A stretch of DNA of 64,000 nt. Origin: Asterochloris sp. CNOR1. Lineage: Eukaryota > Chlorophyta > Trebouxiophyceae > Trebouxiales > Trebouxiaceae. The notes under the pieces were generated by a model. That model was not told the origin of the DNA. It was given only the letters and a program-made list of their open reading frames with translations, and made no database searches. Below are positions 19,890-33,700 of this stretch, piece after piece. The translations under genes and the position numbers were made by a program. The stretch lies in contig OZ017746.1 of the NCBI GenBank assembly GCA_963969365.1, positions 2,480,001 through 2,544,000 of the forward strand, written 5' to 3'. Position 1 is the stretch's first letter. Every line of letters begins with the position of its first letter.

Positions 19890-22800
19890 ATGGTCGCTGG
19901 ACGGGAGGTGGCTATAGTGCTAAGAGCGAGAGGTGGCTCAAATTTCCTGTTGCAAAGGTATCGGCCATCTTCAAATTGTCAAGTAATCTGCACTGATGCA
20001 TTCAATGCACCAACATCCTGAAGCGCAGCCTCCTTCACACATGCTCATTCTCCTCATTGGACACGTTCCACCTGCCCTGCAGCCGGGGCATCACTGCCAA
20101 GATTGCATTGGAGGCCACCAGGGAGGCTTCTCAGATTCTCAGCAGCTATGCTGAATCGCATGGGCGTCCTGACACAGATGGGTGAGCACACAGGCTGTGT
20201 CGCAGGTTTGCTATGGCTGGCCACAGCCATGCAGTGATGCAGCGGCTCAAATCATGCTTGTTGCTGCTTGCAGGACGGGCGACAATGCGCCAGGCTTTGC
20301 CTTTGGAGGCCTGGTTGTAGACAATGGCAGGCAAGCTGCCGAGCGTGCATGTATCTTTCGCAGCAGAGTGCAGCATGCTGAGGGCAGCTTGTATTGGGCC
20401 ATGTCCTGAGCATGCCCCGCTGTGCAGCTTGATCAGGTCTTCGTGACACTGTTGAGGCAGGGTTGATTTTTGAGCAAATAAACAGCATCCTGGCCTCTGG
20501 TGCGATGTCAACTTGCTCATCAGCTTTGGTATGCCAGGAGGCACAGGGTATGGCCCTGGTGGCAAGTTGCCCCCATTTCCACAAATGCCATGCACACTCC
20601 TCCATCTCCAGGTTGTGCACCAGTGTGCCAGCAGACCCTTGCAAATGCCACCCCGCAGATACCCCACAGTTTCCCTGCGTGCAGATATCGGGTGGTCTAC
20701 CGCCTGGTCAATGGCGTGTATGTCATGACTGTGGCAGCAGCCCACACCAACGTGTTCTACATGCTGCAGCTGGTGGAGGGGGCGGTCCGTGTGTTGGTAG
20801 CGGCCTGCAAGGGGGTGGATGTCACCCCCGACAAGGTTACGCGGAGGTATCCCGAGGTGGGCACAGCAGCATTGAGCTGGGGCAGCTTGAGTGGTGGCCG
20901 GGTGGTGCCGTTCTGAGCTGCGCCTGGCCTGCTGGTAGGGTGGTCTTCTGAGACCCCTGCAGGGAAGGTGCTGACATTGTTTCACCCCTGCTTGCCCTGT
21001 GGCCGTCGCCTACCCTGTGCTTGCTTGAGCCCGTGCCGCAGCACATGCAGCACCAAGCCCTCCTGCAGCGGTAGTCATGCCAGCCCATGCGTCTGCACAA
21101 ACTCCAGACCACCACCCCTGCTGCAGGTCTACCTGGCCATCAACTCAGTGGTGGACAACGGCGGCAGCACAGACGGCATCACTGCCCTGGGCGAGGGCGA
21201 GAGCACGGTCAGTGCAGCCATACCAGACGCTGTGCGCAGCAGCACCAAGTCCTTCACAGCCAAGCTGGGCTTGGGGCGCAGCAGCAAACCCCATTCGGGC
21301 ACCTCCACCCCGGAGCGCAGCGCCAGCCAGCGAGGAGATGGGGCTCCTAACAGGTACGAGGGCGCTGGGGCTGCACATTGTTGGGCAACCAATCCTGGGC
21401 CGGGGCCGCGGCAGCTGGCCGGGGTGTCACGGCAGGTCGCAGCAGCCGCTCTCATGCAGTCCCTGTGTCATGTCTCCTCTGCAGAAGTTGACAAACTCTG
21501 TGTTGGGTGCATGTAGGCGCCTGGAGGAAGACCACTTGCTGAGCTGCATGGGAGCTGGTGCCCGGCAGCAATGCAATGGTGGGATCCAAGCAGGGGAGTG
21601 CTCACAGTCCTGCACATCGTGGCCACTTGATCGCAGGTGCCTGGAGGAGGAGCCATTCCTGGGCCGCCGGGGATCTCAACCGCTGCGCAGCCACCATGAT
21701 CCCAAGCTTCTCACTTGTGCAGGCGCCTGGAGGAGGAGGGTCAATGCAAGAGCCAATGGCTGTTCTTCTGTGAGGCTTGTGCCTCCTGCACTTGCCAGCA
21801 ACTTGCCAGTGATGCATGCAGATGACTGGTGGAGGATGAGCACTTCCTCGCACCCCGCGGTGCTCTGACTGCCACAGACATAGCTGCCATCATGTACCTA
21901 TGATGCGTTTCAACTGTGCAGGGGCCTGGACAGGATGTGAGCCTGCACGACGCTAGGCGACCAACCTGCTGCACACCATGCGCCACCTGCAGATCTGTCT
22001 TTGCTGGTGCCTGCAGGCGCCTGGAGGAGGAGGAGGACTCATTGAGCCGCATGGAGTTCCGGCTGCCGGCTGATGCGCTGGTGCCCCTGCCCTCCGGGGA
22101 CCGCCCCTCCCAGCAGCACGCCATGCGGTCGCGGGCGACCTCCTTTGGGGGGGACCCCTTTGCAGAGGTCTTTGGAGCACCTGCCCAGCAGGCCCCTGCC
22201 GGAACTGCAGCAGGCAAGCTGGTTGCACCACCCTCCTGCGCGCGAGTGTGCTGCCCGGCCGCGGTGAGGCGGCGGTCGTGGTCATGCCACCGCTGGAGCA
22301 CCCCTGGAAGTGTGCCCAGGAAAGTGCAGGAGCAGCTGGTCGACTCCGACAAGCTCACACTGCGGACCTGCTTTGTCACACATCCGTTTCAGCGGCTTGG
22401 CCAACACCAAATGACCAATGCATCTGCCTGCAGGCACCGGCGACGACATGCTGGCCTTGTTTGGCTCAGCAGCACCGCCGCCAGCCCAGCAGCAGGCCGC
22501 TGCCGACCCCTTTGCTGGGGCCTTTGACGCCTTCAATGGGGTGGCGCCTTCAGGGGGCCCAGGTGGTGCTCCACAGCAGCCTGTGGGCCTGGACGACCTG
22601 CTGGGCGGGCCAGCCCCGCCTGCAGGGGCCGGCCAGGCGGCAGACAGCTCCTGGGACGCTTTTGGGCAGCCAGGTGGGGGTGCCCCTGTGGCCTGCATGG
22701 TTGTGATGCGTGGTGCAGTAGCCTGTGCTGTGGACCTGCAGAAGCCGCTGCTGGCCACCTGCCATCCGTGATGCCCTGCGCCTGTGCCGGACCCTGGCTG

Positions 22801-24596
22801 TCCTGCTGCTTGGACAGTGGTGCAGGCTTGGTGTCAGGCAGCCAGCATGAGCAGTTGTCCGGCCTGGCTGCAGGGGCTTCACCAGGCGTGCCAGGGGGCT
22901 TGCAGCCACAGGTGAGTGCTGCATGCAACCACCTGTGGAGTGTGGCCATGCCCTCAACCCTTGGCTCAACTTTTAGAGGCAGAATCCGTCTGCACCCTCA
23001 GGCCAGGCCGCCAGAGACCCCCTGGCCAAGTGAAGCGCTCGCCTTGAGAAACTCCTGCTCATGCCTCTGCAGCCCAGCGCTGCGCAGTGGGCAGCCTTTG
23101 GTGCCACACAGCGTGGCCCAGGGGCGCCCATGAACCCTGCGCTGGCCGCCGCTGTGGCAGCCTCACAGCCCAGCCCACCACCTGCCAAGCCACTGCCGGT
23201 GCGTGACGCAACAGAGGCCGACAAGCAGCTTGTGGCCAAGGGCTTGGCGCTTCAGCTGCAGGAGACCTGGCGGGGGCACTTTGTGGGCGACAAGCTGTCC
23301 AAGGCTGGTGCGGCACCCTGCTGCATGCTGCTGCTGCCATTGCCCCTTGCCCCTTGACAAGCAAGCCACAGGCCGGCCGGGGGCTGGTGCGCCAGTTGTG
23401 CATGCTGGTGCACGAATCTGCTGCAGCAGAGCAGGCGCAGCACTCCTTCCGCAGGCGCGGCTGGTGCTGCATGTGCTTGCTGTCGTGTGATCTACCAGGA
23501 TGTGGAGTTGCTGTCGGCTGCCATTGCGCGCTGCTTCACGTGTCCGGGCCTGGACGCCCCCCCTGGACGCCCCCTTCAGCAGGCGCCAAGGCTTCGCAGC
23601 AGCAATAGAGGTTGCAGAGCTGTGTGTGCTGGCAGGTGTGTCTGGGGAGGTCCTGGGGACGGGCAGCATCCAGCGGGTGGCCTGCCGGGCTGCCTTCCGC
23701 CTGCAGCCTCCAAAGGCCGGCCCCAAAATACTGTCGGCGGGGCTGCGCTGCGCCCTGCGACATGAGCCTTCAGCCGAGCGGGACCGCCTGCATCGCGGCG
23801 GCTTCCAGGCAGACTTTGGCAAGGCCACTGGGCCCCTGGAGCGGCATGCCTTCCTCAAGTACCGCCTGCCCGCTGTGGCCTGCCCCCCGCCGGTGGTGCT
23901 GAGAGTCACGCCGTTGCTGCCCCAGAGTGGCAAGCCTCAGGTGAGGGACCTGACCCTGCTGGCACAGCAGGTTGATCACTGCTGGCAGCAGCTTGGGTGC
24001 ACAAGGCCTGTGGCTCACATGCTTGCCTGCGTTCTGTTGGCAGTCTTTGCCCTCCAGGAGCATGTTGCAAGTACCCTTCTGGCTGCTCCTGTCAGCAGGC
24101 TGTAGCCCCCTCAGTCAGCAGTGAGCTCCCCGAGCCACCCCTAGGCTAAGTACTGGTACCCCTGCTGCAGGCCTCCATCCTGCTGCTGGTGCAGTACGCC
24201 GTCAGCCCCAGTCTGCCACATGCGCTGTCTGGCGTCACTCTGCAGCTGAACCTGCCACGCCCCCTGGGCCAGCCAGCCAAGGTGTTGCCTGCAGCCTCCT
24301 GGCTCCCCAGCCAGCGTGTGCTCAGCTGGGACCTGCTTGAGCTCAAGCCTGGCGCCAAGGGAGCCTGCAGGGCGTGCTTTCCCCCTCAATATGCCAATCC
24401 AGCCCTGGCTGCCGCTGGTGTGTATGGGGGGGACGGTGCTGTAGCAGCCTTTGATGTGAAGGCCACCTTCCAGTTTCATGGCGCACAGGGCCAAACGCTG
24501 TCTGGCGTCACACTAGAAAGTGGGAGCACTCTTGACAAGAGGATGCCTGGCAATGGTTCCTGGCAGGGTGTTGCAACAGCAGTACCAAATCAGTAG
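19890..24596 (+). CDS. TML: TML, muniscin-like subunit of the TSET/TPLATE endocytic complex
   Basis: TML (TCUP) belongs to the TSET/TPLATE complex, which acts in clathrin-mediated endocytosis at the plasma membrane. Exon 1 (19890-19957, MVAGREVAIVLRARGGSNFL) joins exon 2 (20083-20181, SRGITAKIALEATREASQIL). An exon near 20686-20857 reads YRVVYRLVNGVYVMTVAAAH and VAACKGVDVTPDKVTRRYPE, then VYLAINSVVD. This is very close to what I recall of the N-terminal domain of plant TML. A long Gly/Pro/Ala/Asp linker follows with DPFAEVFG, DDMLALFG, DPFAGAFDAFNG and SSWDAFGQ. Such short DPF/DxF and aromatic motifs bind adaptor appendages and clathrin partners. The C-terminal mu-homology domain includes PVRDATEADKQLVAKGLALQ, FLKYRLPAVACPPPVVLRVT and ASILLLVQYAVSPSLPHALS, with a stop at 24594-24596. 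An unusual set of repeated exon-like copies lies at 21513-22050. Confidence 0.8.
21510..22050 (+). repeat. Five degenerate exon-like copies inside the TML gene
   Basis: Near 21513, 21638, 21721, 21828 and 22016 the sequence repeats a block starting (G)CGCCTGGAGGAGGA or close variants, mostly just after a TGCAG or TGTAG acceptor. Read in frame they give RRLEEDHLLSCMGAG, RCLEEEPFLGRRGS, RRLEEEGQ, a decayed fourth copy, and RRLEEEEDSLSRMEFRLPAD. The last opens the exon that continues into the linker. The first four look like tandem duplicates of its 5' end, each with its own acceptor. Confidence 0.65.
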
Positions 24597-24730
24597 CAGA
24601 GCTATAGTCTTGACTGTCAATGTTCAGGTGTCATGACTCAGAGTGTTGCAAGCAATCGTTGGACAGTCATCTGAACTCCTCAAATTAACTATCTGCCATT
24701 TGAAATGAAGTATTTGGACATCTGTGCTGC

Positions 24731-27700
24731 TTAGCTGCAGTCCTTGTTTGCATTCTGACCAGTCTTCCAGAACATGATTGAACTCCCAGCGGCAGCAAAC
24801 AGCCTGTTGCTGCTGCTGGAGAAGAGCATGGCCTGCACAACGCCCTTGTGTCCTGCGTGGTGCAGGCAGGCAGTGTGAGTGCTTGGCCTGCGCATGACAG
24901 TGCAGTTGGAATGACTGGCACCCACCTGCCAGCTCAGTGCAAGCCCCAGACGCGAAGCGCAGGAGGCTCATGACTCCATTGCTGGCAGCTGCGGCTATGA
25001 GACTACCATCTCCAGAGGTGGCCAGAGCTGTCACTGGGCTGCCTCCCATGTTGAATGTGCGTGTGACCAGGCCCTGCTCATAATTGAAGAGGACCACAGC
25101 GCCTTGCAGAGCCGTGCTGGTGAACAGCACAGTGCTGCTGTCAGGCGGGCCAAAGGCTGCTGCAGCTGTCTGGGATCTCCCTTCTTCCGCCACGCCTGAC
25201 AAAGACGCCTGCAGTCCAGCACAGATAGCTGCGGGCTCTGTGCCAGGGGGCAGGCATGGCCAAGTGATCTGCCACAGCGTTCAAGCAGCGCAACTGCTGC
25301 TCACCCTTGGGCACACATACTCCCCCAGACGGTGACAGTCTGACTGACTCCAGGGCGCCTCTACCACAGTGCATCTGTCCTGCCACGCCAGAGCTGCCTG
25401 CTGCCCGTCAGCTGAGAGCATTGCTGCATGCACCACCTCCTCTGCCCCGCTGACAAGCTCGTAGGTGTGCAAGACCACAGCTCCAGATGAGGTCACACAC
25501 ACGGCCAGGCTGCCATCCCTGCACCAGAAAAAGGCAGCCTGCACCTGTGCGAACTAATCTGTAAGTCTTTTAAGCAGGGAATGAGGCTATGCTGCCAGCT
25601 GGCTAAAGCAGAGCAGCCAGCTGAAGGCCTCACCTGGCCACAGAGAGCAGTCGGGTGCCGTCTGAGTTGGCATGCAGGCCGACCACTGCCTGTCCCACAG
25701 GGTGGAGGTCTGTTGCTGTCCATGAGATGGAGGCAGACGGGAGGTCAAACAGTCTGAGAGCCCCATCGTCATAAGCAGCTGCACACTGCAGTGCGCTGCC
25801 TGCTGGGAAGCAGGCTGCAGTGCACTGCTGGGGGCTGCGAAACTCCATCAGCGCCGCAGCCTGCAGATCACGCCCAGCATCAGTGCTCAGTGGTTTGATC
25901 TGGAATGCCGGGTAAGGCTGTTGGATTGGATGCTGGCAGCCCTGTGCCCAACACGTGTCCTCTGAGCTCACCAAGCGGTTCTCAGTGGCCAACGGGGCAG
26001 TTTGCCAGATCCTGAGCACGCCATCAGGGCTGGTGGCTGCCAGCAGGGCTGCCTCCTCTGCTGCCGCCCCCAGCGTCAGCACTGGCGCTGCATGGCCAGC
26101 GGTCAGCGGTGTCTTGCAATGCGCCTTCAGGTCCACATACCTGCAGCAGGCAGCAATGTTGCTGTGTGCTCTGCAGGGCTTTGACATGCAGGGCTGGTAT
26201 CAAACCGCAACGTGGTGCAGGCCCCTCCAACCAGGCAAGCAGAAGGCCTGTGTCACACACCAGGGGCAGCCACTGCGCTGCCAGGGACCCTGTGCTCACC
26301 AGATGGTGGCTGCAGTCGTCCCCACCACCGCCTCTGTGACTGCAGCGTCCGTGCTGAGGGAGGTGACCACCCCGTCCACAGTCACGCTGCTGTCCACTGC
26401 CCAGGCCCCATCTGTCTGCTCCTGCTGCTGCACAAAGGCAGCCACCAGACCTGCTGTATTGGCTGCTGCCAGGCGTTTCCCGTGCACCTGCAGCGCTGTC
26501 ACGGGGCTGTCGCCCTGCAGGCAGCAGCAGACCTGCGCAGGGCCACTGCAGCCGCCCTCCAGTACCTGCAGGCATACACCTCACGAGTCAGAGCAAGCTG
26601 CCACCGCAGGCAGACGGTCACATCCATGACAGGCAGCGCCAGCTCAGCAGTCCACCCACACAATGGTTTCAGCTCATGAGGGCATGCATGCTTGCAGGAG
26701 CAGGCGTGATGAGCGTGCTGGCTTAGCGTAGAAGACCACCTGCAAGGTCCAGATGCGCCCGGCTGGGTCGCCCACAATGACTCTGCCACCTTCTCCCCAT
26801 CTGACAGCGCTGCAACCTGCTGCACACAGCTCTGCGGGCAGCGCCACCTGGCGCTGGGCCAGGTGGGAGGGCTCCAGCACCCAGTGCATCAGCCCAGCCT
26901 GCAGCAGCAGGCCCCTGTCGAGTGGCCTGCCGAGACTCTGCTAACTAGCGGTGGCGCAGGGGATCTTGACGGCTGGTAATACGTGCAAGGTGGTCTCTTG
27001 TGCTGGAGCTTCTGTGTCATTCAACCAGCTGTTCCGTCATTGCATAGGCGCCTCACATGGCCCACGGTGACGAACTCTGGCAGGGGGGCGCCGCTGCGCC
27101 AGTCGGCTGCCACGGCGGGCGAGTCCGTGGCCCCGGCTGCCACCCCCTCCCCAGTGGCGACATCCCAGATAGCAACGGCCCCCTCTGGCGCTGCTGCCAG
27201 GGACAGCAGCCACACCCCATCAGGGGAGAAGTCCAGTGCCTGTGACTCAGCAGGCAGGGTGAGTGCACAGGACATGTAAGCCTGCTGCACACCACTGCCC
27301 CAAGACATGCTTCAAAGCCAGGCACAGCACACAGTAGGCTGCCACCATGCATCATGTTGGAGGCACAGGGACAGTGTGTGCTGGGCTGGAGCTGTGCAGG
27401 CAGACAGTGGGGACGCCAGCAGCTGACTGGCAATCAGCCGCACCTGCACGCCGTGGATGTGCTCTGTCAGGACGTGCGTGCACTCTGCGCGGGCCAGGTC
27501 CCACAGGCAGATGTCTCCTGCACGCCCCCCACCTGCACGCTGGCCGGAGGCTGCCACCCCACAGGCAGGGGCCAGCGCCACGCAGCTCACGGCCGCTGAG
27601 TGGTTGGAGAGCCACCTGCACAGGTGGCAGACGAAGCGTGATGTCTGGTTGTGCTGCATGGTTTGCTGAGGCAGACACTTGGAGCGCACAGTGAGGGGGC

Positions 27701-30700
27701 TGGGTCAGGAGTGCAGGTGGAAGAAGCTGCAGCCATCCTTCCTGTGCCCTTCTCAGCTGGTGGGACCTGACAGCAGAGCTGGACAGCCCAGCACTGCAGC
27801 AGCTGAACAGCTGGTGGCCTGACAGCAGAGCTGAACGCCTCAGCGGTGCTGCAGCTGGAGCCAGTCTTGGCGTTGTATGGGCTGGACCACCTGCACTTCC
27901 GTGTTTTGAGGTCCTCCACCACCACCAGGCAGTCTGCTGCGTACGCCAGCAGATCGCTGCCAGGAGCCCAGGCAGCGCTGCCTGCCCCATCCCCGCTGAA
28001 GCCCACCACACCTTCAAGCTCCAGATCTGGGGGGGCTGCATCTGCAGCAGCCAAGACAACGAAGGGACTGGGGGCCTACATGGTCTGCTGGCATGCACCT
28101 GCTCTGTCATTCCGCTGTTATGTCGATCCCCTGTTCTGGGAGTGTTTGTTCGTCCCAGGCGCTTGCAAATGTGCTGCATGGGCACAAGATGAGAATGCTC
28201 ATGAAGCCGTCCAGCCCTTGACACACCTGATGAGGCACTGGATGTTAAAGCAGTTCAGGCTTCATGCTGTTCCAGCACACCTGATGAGGCAGGTCAGCCT
28301 TTGTGCAGTTGCAGCACACCTGCATCAGCCCGCATCCCTGCGCCCTGATCCCCCCTGTGACCACCTGCGCCTGGCCGGCTGCCTGCTGGGCTGCATGACA
28401 GAGGCAGGTCACCAACATTGTCCTCTGTCTGCTGCAGGCTCTGCTGCTGCATGCTGAGCTGCCGCCTGGGGGAGGAGTGGCGGGCGCTGAGCTGGGCTCC
28501 TGACGCCAACAGGCTGGAACGCCTTGCACCTGCCCCGGCAGGGGGGCCTGCGGCGGCACAGGCACCCAGGGTAAAGCTGCAGGATGAGCTCTGCAGCACT
28601 GGCTCTGCAGACCATGGGGAAGGAGGCAGACACAACCAAGGCAGTCTCTGTGCTGCTCCTGTGCCACAGAAACAGAGGTGCCACTTCTTCTTGTGCTGTG
28701 CCGAGCTGGCCTGAGCTCGGCAAACAGCCATGTGAAGAAGCAGCAGGCACTGTACAGGTGCTGTTTGATGCAGCGTATGTACCTGGCAGGGCAGCATGAC
28801 CATGTCCTGCACCCTCTGGAACCCAGATTGGGCTCTGCTGCTCAGCGCCAGCCACAGCCACAGCCACTGCTGCCTGCCCATCCGCTGCAGGTGACTCAGC
28901 AGTGGCTGCCCTGACTGCGTCATGGTGCAGCCGCCAGATGAGCACAGCATCGCCGGGGCCGACAGTCAGCAAATGGTCTGCATCTGCAAACTTCGCGGCT
29001 GCCACGCAGTCTGAATGGCCAACAAAACTCTGGCAGTCCCCAGCCGCCTGCGGTCACCACAGCACAGCACACCTTGGCTCAGGCTGCGCTTCAGCAGCTT
29101 GCTTGCATGTGGCCACTGTCCTGAAACTGGCAGCTTGAAAGGGTTACAAGGCGCTGCAGCTTGTTGTTGCACAATAGAGGTGAGCAGCAAAACTTGGCAG
29201 CTAGAGGGCGAAGAGCAGCTGGTGGCAGGCTGCATCGTGCCAGACAGCTCCTTCCAGTGATGCTGCAGTCCCCACCAGAAGCGGGTGCAGCTTGACCAGC
29301 TTGTCTGCGCCGCCTGTGGCTGCCAGCTGCAGATTGGGGCAAATGTCCAGGCAGTCACACCCCAGCCCATGCAGCGGGCCCTGGCTCTGCAACATCGACC
29401 CTGCAGGCATGCCAGCAGAAGAGGGTGCAGCGCTCTGCAGCAGCTTGGGCACCACAGCTTCATGAACTGTGGCCGCATGAGCTGAGCCCGGTGCTTCCTC
29501 CCATGCTTTACAGCCCTCCCGCACCATCTGACATGGAGAAGCGCAGGAGGCGCCCATCGCTTGCCCCCGCCAGCAGCTGCCTGCAGTCTGCTGTGAAGGC
29601 GAGGCAGTGGAAGCCTGGAGCAGCTGTCTCCAGCCGGCTCAGGGGGTCCAGGGTGCGCCCACCAAACAGCAGGATGCTGGCCTGCACACAAGGCTGTACA
29701 GGTGGGTGCTGGGCCCAGGCAGGCCATGCAGACACACAGACTGCTTCAGGACAGAAGCCGGCTGCACAACTGCCCGCAGACCTGCCAGCAAGGAGGAACA
29801 CAAGTCATCAGCACGATGACATGCTGCCCGGCCACCCCACTCACCCCATCCTGCGGCCCCGTGTGCGCCACAGTGGCCAGCACCGCCGAGTCAGGGCCGA
29901 TGGCCATGCAGTTGCGCTTGCCCTGGGTGGTCGAGGCCAGGTACTTGACTGGACTGTAGTCGAGGGTGACGTCATACACACACAGATTGCCATCCTTGCC
30001 TGCATGCCGGCACTTCCATGCTCAAGTCTCTGCCTGCACATCCCTTGGTGTAGCAGCCCTGCAAGGGCAGCCGCAGGCCGCGCGTGCCGTCAAATCCCTT
30101 TGAGCCTAGACATGGCTTGCTGCTGCAGGTGGCAGGTGTGCTAGCTGCAACACCTGCGACTCACCCATGCTGAACAACAGCAGCCCTGTGGGCGCAAACA
30201 AGATGTCTGTCACTGCGGCCCTGTGCTGCTGCTGCTCCTGCACAAGCGCAGCCTTGGCCACGTCGAAGACGCGGACGCGGCCAGAGTCGTACCCGCAGGC
30301 CAGCTCGCGCCGCGAGGGGTGGTACGCACAGCAAAGGGCTGCCTCTCCTGGGGTGTCAAACTCATACAGCTGCGCATGGGTGGCCAAATCCCACACGCGG
30401 GTGGTGCCGTCTGCTGAGGCAGTGCAGTACTGTGCGCTGCAATGGCAGTGGTTGTGCAGCTCTGAGTGAGGGCAGGCAGGCAAGACGTAAGGCCTGTGCG
30501 GCAGGAGCATTTAGAAGCGCATGCTGGGGTAGACAGGAGCACAGCTGCAGGCAATGTGGTCCACATGGGGCATGCCCCAGCCTGGCAGCAACATGGCAGT
30601 GGTCGCAGCTGGTGCAGCATGTAGTGGCTGGGCTCCTGATGGGGAGCAGCCCGCGTCATCTGGTACCCGGCACTGGCATGACTGCACGTGGTGCTGCTGG

Positions 30701-33700
30701 GCACATCATGTTGTGCCCATGTTGCAGCCTGTTGCACCTGCAGGGGTCAACAGCCACAGCGTAGACGCTGTCTGTGTGGGAGCGCAGCAGGGTGCGGTAC
30801 TGGTGGCTGACCACGTCCAGGCAGCCCACAGCCCCATTCTCAGTGCCGATGGAGATCGAGAGGCCATCTGGCGCCACTCCCAGAGCCGTCACTGGCGTCT
30901 CATGCTCAGCCTGCAAAGCACAATCTTTGCACCTATTGAGGCCTGTATGGCAGACCTGGGGTCTGCTGGTTGTATCATGCTTGCTTAGACAAACGTGATA
31001 CCTGCTGATCACAAATGCGTGTCAACACAAATTCCAGGGGGACGTTTCAGAGGGGAGCTGCTCCCACCAGGCCCGGCAGGACAGATGGTGCTGCACCACA
31101 CTCAGCACAAGAGAGCAAGTCAGGGCTGACCTCCAGTAGGAAGTCTGCAAAGTCAAGGGGCCACACGCGCACATAGTTGTCGTCCGAGCCAGTGACCGCA
31201 AACCCCTCGCTGGCAATGATACAGTTGATGGCAGCGCTGTGCAGCTGGTAGATTCGCTCCAGGGTGCGCCGCCCATAGTTGATCTGCACAGGGCATGAAT
31301 CCTCCAGCCAAGCACACCTTACGGTATCCTTCCCGCAACAGCAGAAGCCTGAACAGCTGCGCAGCATGATGTCTAGGGTGCAGCAGCAGCGCATGGTGAG
31401 GGGCTGCTGCCTCCCCCTGGCACTTCTACAATGGTAGCACGCTGCGGGGCTATCCTGAGCTCCCATCAGCCACCAGGAGCTGCAACAGCTCAAGCATGCG
31501 TGCTGGTCCAGGCAGCTGGCTGGCACAGGTCTGTGGGTGCTGGGGTGCAGGCCACTGGCGGACAGGTCCAGCGCGTATGCTTATAAGGCTGGGGTGCCCG
31601 GCGTGAACAGCTGCCAGGTGGGTGGCGGGCCTGACCTGGTACACTGCGCCAGACACGCTGGCCACAAAGGCGTGGCGATCCGACAGCTGCAGCAGGCCCT
31701 GCCCCGGCTCAAAGGCGATGTCTGTGAAGATGTTGCTGCCCAGGTCACTGCCCTCCTGCCCCAGCGTGCGGTGCTCCGCGTGGCCCAGGGGAATGGACGT
31801 CCCCCGCAGGATGCCGCCCTGCGCGAGGGGTTGGCCATGCTGCTCCAGACACACGCATAGTTTGCAACGCGTGGCTCACGGGGACCCCTGCCTGCATGTT
31901 GTTGCTCAGCGGCAACAGGTGCCAGGCAGTGCAGTCATGCCTGCCTCTTTTGAGCCTTTCAAATGACATTGGGCGGGTGAAATGACAAGGGGCGGCCAAG
32001 CACAAATGCCCTGCAGCACACTGCAGACTGGCAGGGGCCTGCCTAGGGTAATGCTGTGTGCTGCTGCACTTGCTCAGCATTGCAGCCCACCCACCTTGAG
32101 GCGGAACATGCGGATGCTGTTCTTGCCACAGGTCATGAGGCGTCCCTCCTCATAGGGGCTGAACCTGATGGCCTTCACATTATACTCTGTCACATGACGT
32201 GCTACCACCTGGTGCTGCAGGGAGGAGGCGATAATTGGTAGCCACACCAGCGGCTGTTCACTGTCCAGACCCAGCACTGCATCTCAGGCTGGCACGGCTA
32301 CAGAGGCCTGAAGCTGTTGACGGCCGGCTTCAACATGCATGCCGTGCAACCAAGCTGATTGGGTGACAGCACATGCAAGCATGCGTCTTCAGCCCCGTCC
32401 ACTGCTGCAGCGCAACAGTCACATGCTGAGACGCCTCCCATTGTGAGCCTTACCAGTCTCACCTGCCCCTCTTGAGCCAGGTCTCCCAGCCTCCAGAGAA
32501 CCATTAGCTGCTTGCTGTGGCCATCCAGCCCCACAGCCACCACCCACTGCCCGTCCGGTGCAATGTCCAGGCACACAATGCCGCTGGCATGTCCTGCAGC
32601 AGCATGTCAGGCCAGCATGCTATTCAGAGGCATCTTCAGATGCTAGCGAGTGCTGCAGAGGTGGCACAGGTTTTGCCAATGTCCTCCAGGCAGACCCGCC
32701 ATTCCAGCACTGCACTTATGCGGGTGAACCTGTTGGAAGATTGTGCAATCTGCAGGCTCCGGGTGGTCAGCAGGGCCCCAGGGAGGCAGGCCCAAGCCGA
32801 CAGCATAGCCAGCTGGAGACTTACCATGAAGAACAGCAGCACACTGCCCTGCTGCCATGTCCCAGACACGGATGAGCGTAACCCTGCCATCCTCAGCAGT
32901 CGCTAGAGTGCTGCCGTCAGCAGAGCAGGCCAGGGCGCAGACGCCGTTGACATGGCCCCACAGGAAGCGCTGTGAACCATCTGAGGCTGCAGGCATGCAT
33001 TGCAGGTCATCGGCGACCGGCATCTCAACAGTGCATGCTCTGACAGAGCGGTTGGGGCTCTGCTGGAGGTGGAGCGCTATGATTTGGCAGCAAACGTCAC
33101 ACTTGCCTTTCATCACCACGATGGTGCTGCCAGCTGCAAACACCAGCTCCTCAGAGTTGGGCAGCCACAGCATGCTGCGCGTGTACTCCCCTGCACAGCA
33201 CCATGACCACCGTCGAGGTCATGCCACAGCACCTAGCTCAGCCGCTCTGCATGCATATCAGCAGTGTGCCCACTTGGCTGTCAATTGTCCCTTTCAGGGC
33301 TGTCCCCTCACCCGTATAGCCATTCAAACGCTCCAGGTGCATCCAAGGTGCCGGGACGCTGCTGGCATCTGCAGGCATAGCCGCTGCAGCAGTGGCCGAT
33401 GGCGGCGGTGCTGCAGTGCCCAGGCCGCTCCTGCACTCCAGTGAATAGGACAGTGGACTGTCACATGACTGTTTGCATGCAGTCAAACCCACCAGCCACT
33501 GCCTGTTCACACCTGTGCTGCCCCTCATGGGCAGCTCTGCCAATCTGTGCCTGCCAGTCTGGGTCAGACTGATCCTGTCTCTGGGCAGAGTCTCCATCGT
33601 GCTACATGCTGAGGCTGTACACTTGCCTGTGCAGGTCTCGGTCAACCTCCTGCAGGAGGGCATCTCGCTGCTCCTGGGTCATCTTGCTGCCCTTGGCGTC

